A stretch of DNA of 23,583 bases, from contig QMWY01000002.1 of the NCBI GenBank assembly GCA_003661865.1, positions 1 to 23,583 of the forward strand. Reading direction: 5' to 3'. A program made the position numbers and the translations under genes. Source of the stretch: Thermoprotei archaeon. Its GTDB lineage: Archaea > Thermoproteota > Thermoprotei_A > Sulfolobales > Ignisphaeraceae. Position 1 is the first letter of the stretch; every line of letters begins with the position of its first letter. Under the pieces are notes generated by a model, which searched no databases, was not told the DNA's origin, and worked only from the letters and a program-made list of their open reading frames with translations. Positions 21,687-23,583 of this stretch are shown in pieces.

Positions 21687-21699
21687 GCATCACCACCCC

Positions 21700-22209
21700 T
21701 CACGCCTGCTCCTTCCTAGCCTTTGCGAAGGGAGAGCCGGGGTAGAAGTCTACGTACGGCTCCTCATCCCGGGGCACTAGGTATCCCGGCGATGTTACCC
21801 GACGTCCCTTGATGGCTATGTGTCCGTGGACTATGAGCTGCCTAGCCTGGTGTATAGTCTTGGCAAGCCCCTTGCGCCACACAATTGTCTGGAGCCTTCT
21901 CTCCAAGATGGCCTCAACACTGAGGCCCAGGATGTCGCTGAGGGTAGCGTTCTCGGAGGGGAGTATGCCCATGCTGTAGAGCTTGTGTATAAGCACCCTC
22001 TCCTCACGTTCCCTAACCTCAGGGGGGAGAGCTAGTAGTGCTCGCGCCCTGGCCCTTATCCTACGCAGCATCGTCTGGGCGATCCACAGCTCCCTCTTGT
22101 TCCTAAGCCCGTAAGTACCTACAAGCTCCATCTCTTGGATTAGCCTCTCCTTAATCCAGGGGTGTCCCGGGCTCTCCCACTTCTTCCTAGGCTTCTTGGG
22201 ATCCCCCAT
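21700..22209 (-). CDS. rps4: 30S ribosomal protein uS4
   Basis: Small-subunit assembly protein uS4, 169 residues in the archaeal form. The N terminus reads MGDPKKPRKKWESPGHPW, followed by YGLRNKRELWIAQTMLRRIRARARALLALPP, and the S4 RNA-binding domain near the end, KGLAKTIHQARQLIVHGHIAIKGRRVTSPGYLV. The bacterial zinc-finger-like N terminus is not present, as expected. It starts at ATG 22209, seven bases after the uS13 stop. Confidence 0.98.
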   Translation of the reverse strand: MGDPKKPRKKWESPGHPWIKERLIQEMELVGTYGLRNKRELWIAQTMLRRIRARARALLALPPEVREREERVLIHKLYSMGILPSENATLSDILGLSVEAILERRLQTIVWRKGLAKTIHQARQLIVHGHIAIKGRRVTSPGYLVPRDEEPYVDFYPGSPFAKARKEQA

Positions 22210-22216
22210 AGCGCCA

Positions 22217-22672
22217 TCACCTCCTCCTGCTCACACCAACCGTAGGCCCTATGCGGCCAGTGGTATGTGTTCTCTGGCCGCGTACCTTGTAGCCAAGCGC
22301 GTGGCGTATACCCCTCCAGCTCTTGATCCTCTTCTCGCGCTCGATGTCCTGGCGGGCGTAGTATATTAGATCGGCTCCGACTAGATGCATGTCGATCCCG
22401 GTCTCGTAATCCTTCCTCCTATTGAACATCCACGGCGGGATCTTGTACTTAGCCGGGTTCTTTATGGCGTCCTCGATCTTCGCGACATCAGCATCCGTTA
22501 GGAACCCGAGCTTCATACGGGGATCCAGCCCAAGCATTCTGCATACAGCAACAGCGAAGTTGTAGCCCACCCCCTTGATCCGGGCTAGACCCTCGGCTAG
22601 CGGTAGGTCCCCTGGGATATCCGTAGCTGCGATCCTGATGATATGCCTAAACTCGGGCTGCGCCCTGCTCAT
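22217..22672 (-). CDS. rps13: 30S ribosomal protein uS13
   Basis: Small-subunit head protein uS13, 151 residues, first gene of the large leftward operon. The sequence shows FRHIIRIAATDIPGDLPLAEGLARIKGVGYNFAVAV with the helix-hairpin-helix, the PPWMFNRRKDYETG segment and the basic C terminus SWRGIRHALGYKVRGQRTHTTGR. The start is ATG 22672 with GGTGAG just upstream. A TATA-like element about 64 bases upstream marks the likely promoter for the run towards Rpo3, uS2 and the isoprenoid genes. Confidence 0.98.
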   Translation of the reverse strand: MSRAQPEFRHIIRIAATDIPGDLPLAEGLARIKGVGYNFAVAVCRMLGLDPRMKLGFLTDADVAKIEDAIKNPAKYKIPPWMFNRRKDYETGIDMHLVGADLIYYARQDIEREKRIKSWRGIRHALGYKVRGQRTHTTGRIGPTVGVSRRR

Positions 22673-22730
22673 AGCTCACCACGTCCCCAGCTCCTTCACT
22701 AGCGACCTACATCATAGTGGCACCAACCAG

Positions 22731-22741
22731 CTTAAAAATTT
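22731..22741 (-). promoter_or_regulatory. TATA-like promoter of the uS13 operon
   Basis: Minus-strand aaatttttaag lies about 64 bases upstream of the uS13 ATG in the 139-base divergent gap. Transcription from here would start near 22710 and give a leader of about 38 bases. The same AT-rich stretch could also act on the plus strand. Confidence 0.45.
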
Positions 22742-22766
22742 CTAAGGAGTGCTCTTCGAGGCGCAC

Positions 22767-22775
22767 GGCTTATTT
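22767..22775 (+). promoter_or_regulatory. Candidate TATA box of the plus-strand membrane protein gene
   Basis: The plus strand reads ggcttattt about 40 bases before the TTG start at 22812. A transcript start near 22798 would leave a short leader that includes the GGGTG site (22800-22804). The call is weak. Confidence 0.3.
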
Positions 22776-22811
22776 CCCTGCGCCTAGGAACAGCCCCACG
22801 GGTGTAGCGCA

Positions 22812-23282
22812 TTGGTTTCGCACGGCTCCCTCTGGGCTCTATACGCCTTGGGTGCATTCGTCATGTTCGGCGTAACGAACTTCCTGCTGAAGTACGCCTC
22901 GGTCAAGGGCGTACCATCCATAGAGGGGACCGTGGTTCTATGGCTAGCAACAGGTCTCGTAGGGCTCCTAGGCGTGATGGTCATGATAGCGCGGGGTTTA
23001 TTCAACCCCTCACTAAACCCTAGGCTAGCAGGTGTGAACCCCATACACTTCACCATAGCTATGGCGGCTGGGGTGACGCTAGCGCTCGGCATGTACTTCT
23101 TGAAGAGCGCGGTTTCGCTAGGCAAGGCAGGACCTGCTACAGCCATAGCTCTCTCCAACGCTGTTCTCGTAGCGGCGCTCTCATGGGCCCTGCTCCGCGA
23201 GAGCCTCAGTGCGAGCGAGCTGCTCGGCATGGCGCTCTTCATAGCGGCGGTCCTGGTCTTCGCGCTTAAACCGCTGGGCTAG
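22812..23282 (+). CDS. Small EamA/DMT-family membrane protein (half-size transporter)
   Basis: A 156-residue, very hydrophobic protein with about five membrane segments (roughly residues 7-27, 41-61, 80-98, 108-127 and 133-152). The last two show the EamA pattern GPATAIALSNAVLVAALSWALLRESLSASELLGMALFIAAVLV, seen here as LSNAVLVAALSWALLRESL followed by the helix LGMALFIAAVLVFAL. Full DMT transporters have ten helices from two such repeats; this protein has one, so it would act as a homodimer. The substrate is unknown. The start is TTG 22812 with GGGTG eight bases upstream. It is divergent from uS13 and overlaps the end of the next minus-strand gene by 17 bases. Confidence 0.8.
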   Translation: MVSHGSLWALYALGAFVMFGVTNFLLKYASVKGVPSIEGTVVLWLATGLVGLLGVMVMIARGLFNPSLNPRLAGVNPIHFTIAMAAGVTLALGMYFLKSAVSLGKAGPATAIALSNAVLVAALSWALLRESLSASELLGMALFIAAVLVFALKPLG

Positions 23283-23583
23283 CCTCCCAAAGCTTCATGA
23301 GCTCGTCCTCTACATACACATCGCTAATCCTCTCCACAGCACCGTCCCTACGATGAAGCTCTACTAGGTACCCTCTGTATTCCTGCACCTCACCTATCAC
23401 GCTCACCTCCACGCCCACGCCTCTAAGAGCATTGATAGCCCTCTCGATACCACTTCTCGGAACCGTCGCTATAAGGGTGCCCGAGCTTATTAGCCTAAGG
23501 GGGTCCAGGTTCATGGCCCGGCAGAGCTCGAGAGTTTCTGGAGCAACGCGCACACGATCCTCGTAGATCACAATGGTATTCCC
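23266..23583 (-). CDS. C-terminal part of an AIR synthase-related (HypE-like) protein
   Basis: The last about 105 residues of a protein whose start lies beyond the right edge; the reading frame is open through the window end (GNTI before the first possible internal start, a GTG at 23571). The sequence resembles the C-terminal domain of the PurM/HypE/ThiL superfamily: VRVAPETLELCRAMNLDP then LRLISSGTLIATVPRSG and IERAINALRGVGVEVSVIGEV, the stretch that in HypE reads 'gldPl.L.s.G.llv.v'. These enzymes bind ATP and phosphorylate or dehydrate small substrates, but the catalytic N-terminal domain is outside the window, so the member cannot be identified. It overlaps the plus-strand membrane protein gene tail to tail by 17 bases. 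Confidence 0.6.
   Translation of the reverse strand, partial: GNTIVIYEDRVRVAPETLELCRAMNLDPLRLISSGTLIATVPRSGIERAINALRGVGVEVSVIGEVQEYRGYLVELHRRDGAVERISDVYVEDELMKLWEASPAV

Noticed and set aside
22784..23242. A 152-codon minus-strand open frame opposite the EamA-like gene
   Set aside because: Its product is low-complexity (Ser, Ala, Pro, Thr) with no domain, whereas the plus strand encodes clear membrane helices and has a ribosome-binding site.

Overview
The window is a dense piece of an archaeal chromosome, almost entirely informational and isoprenoid genes on the minus strand. The gene families (eS1, eS31, eS24, eS6, eS28, eL24, L7Ae, eL18, archaeal RNA polymerase subunits, aIF2-gamma, aIF5B, KEOPS, isopentenyl phosphate kinase) exclude bacteria. 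GC-rich codon use with many AGG, CTA and ATA codons, frequent GTG and TTG starts with GGTG-type Shine-Dalgarno sites, an Rpo3 carrying two ferredoxin-type Cys motifs, and a RecJ/Cdc45-like gene without catalytic residues point to a hyperthermophilic Thermoproteota (Crenarchaeota), most likely Desulfurococcales-like. This placement is inference.

Layout from the left edge. (1) 1-193: the start of a sugar-phosphate nucleotidyltransferase gene that leaves the window. (2) 296-5939: eS1, Pcc1, a Cdc45/RecJ-like protein, uS15, an ITPase, Bud32, Kae1, eS31 and eS24. Three KEOPS tRNA-modification subunits sit here among ribosomal proteins. (3) 5967-9171: Spt4, Rpo7, a PIN-domain protein, aIF2-gamma and eS6. 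(4) 9236-12150: aIF5B, eL24, eS28 and L7Ae; eS28 is flipped onto the plus strand, which splits the usual cluster. (5) 12232-18174: glutamyl-tRNA synthetase, a DUF2118-like protein, geranylgeranyl diphosphate synthase, type 2 IPP isomerase, isopentenyl phosphate kinase and a degenerate protein in the slot usually held by mevalonate kinase. (6) 18199-22672: uS2, Rpo10, uS9, uL13, eL18, Rpo3, uS11, uS4 and uS13, the archaeal alpha-type ribosomal/RNA polymerase operon. (7) 22812-23583: a small plus-strand EamA-type membrane protein overlapping tail to tail with the end of an AIR-synthase/HypE-like gene.

Transcription of blocks 5 and 6 probably starts upstream of uS13 and runs leftwards through lipid-precursor synthesis to gltX; many junctions are start/stop overlaps (ATGA, GTGA, TTGA). 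I saw no tRNA, rRNA, CRISPR array, insertion sequence or phage gene. No intergenic gap exceeds about 140 bases. The most interesting points are the degenerate enzymes (Cdc45-like protein, mevalonate-kinase-slot protein, half-lost zinc knuckle in aIF2-gamma), the eS28 inversion served by a palindromic TATA element, and inverted repeats in the L7Ae leader.
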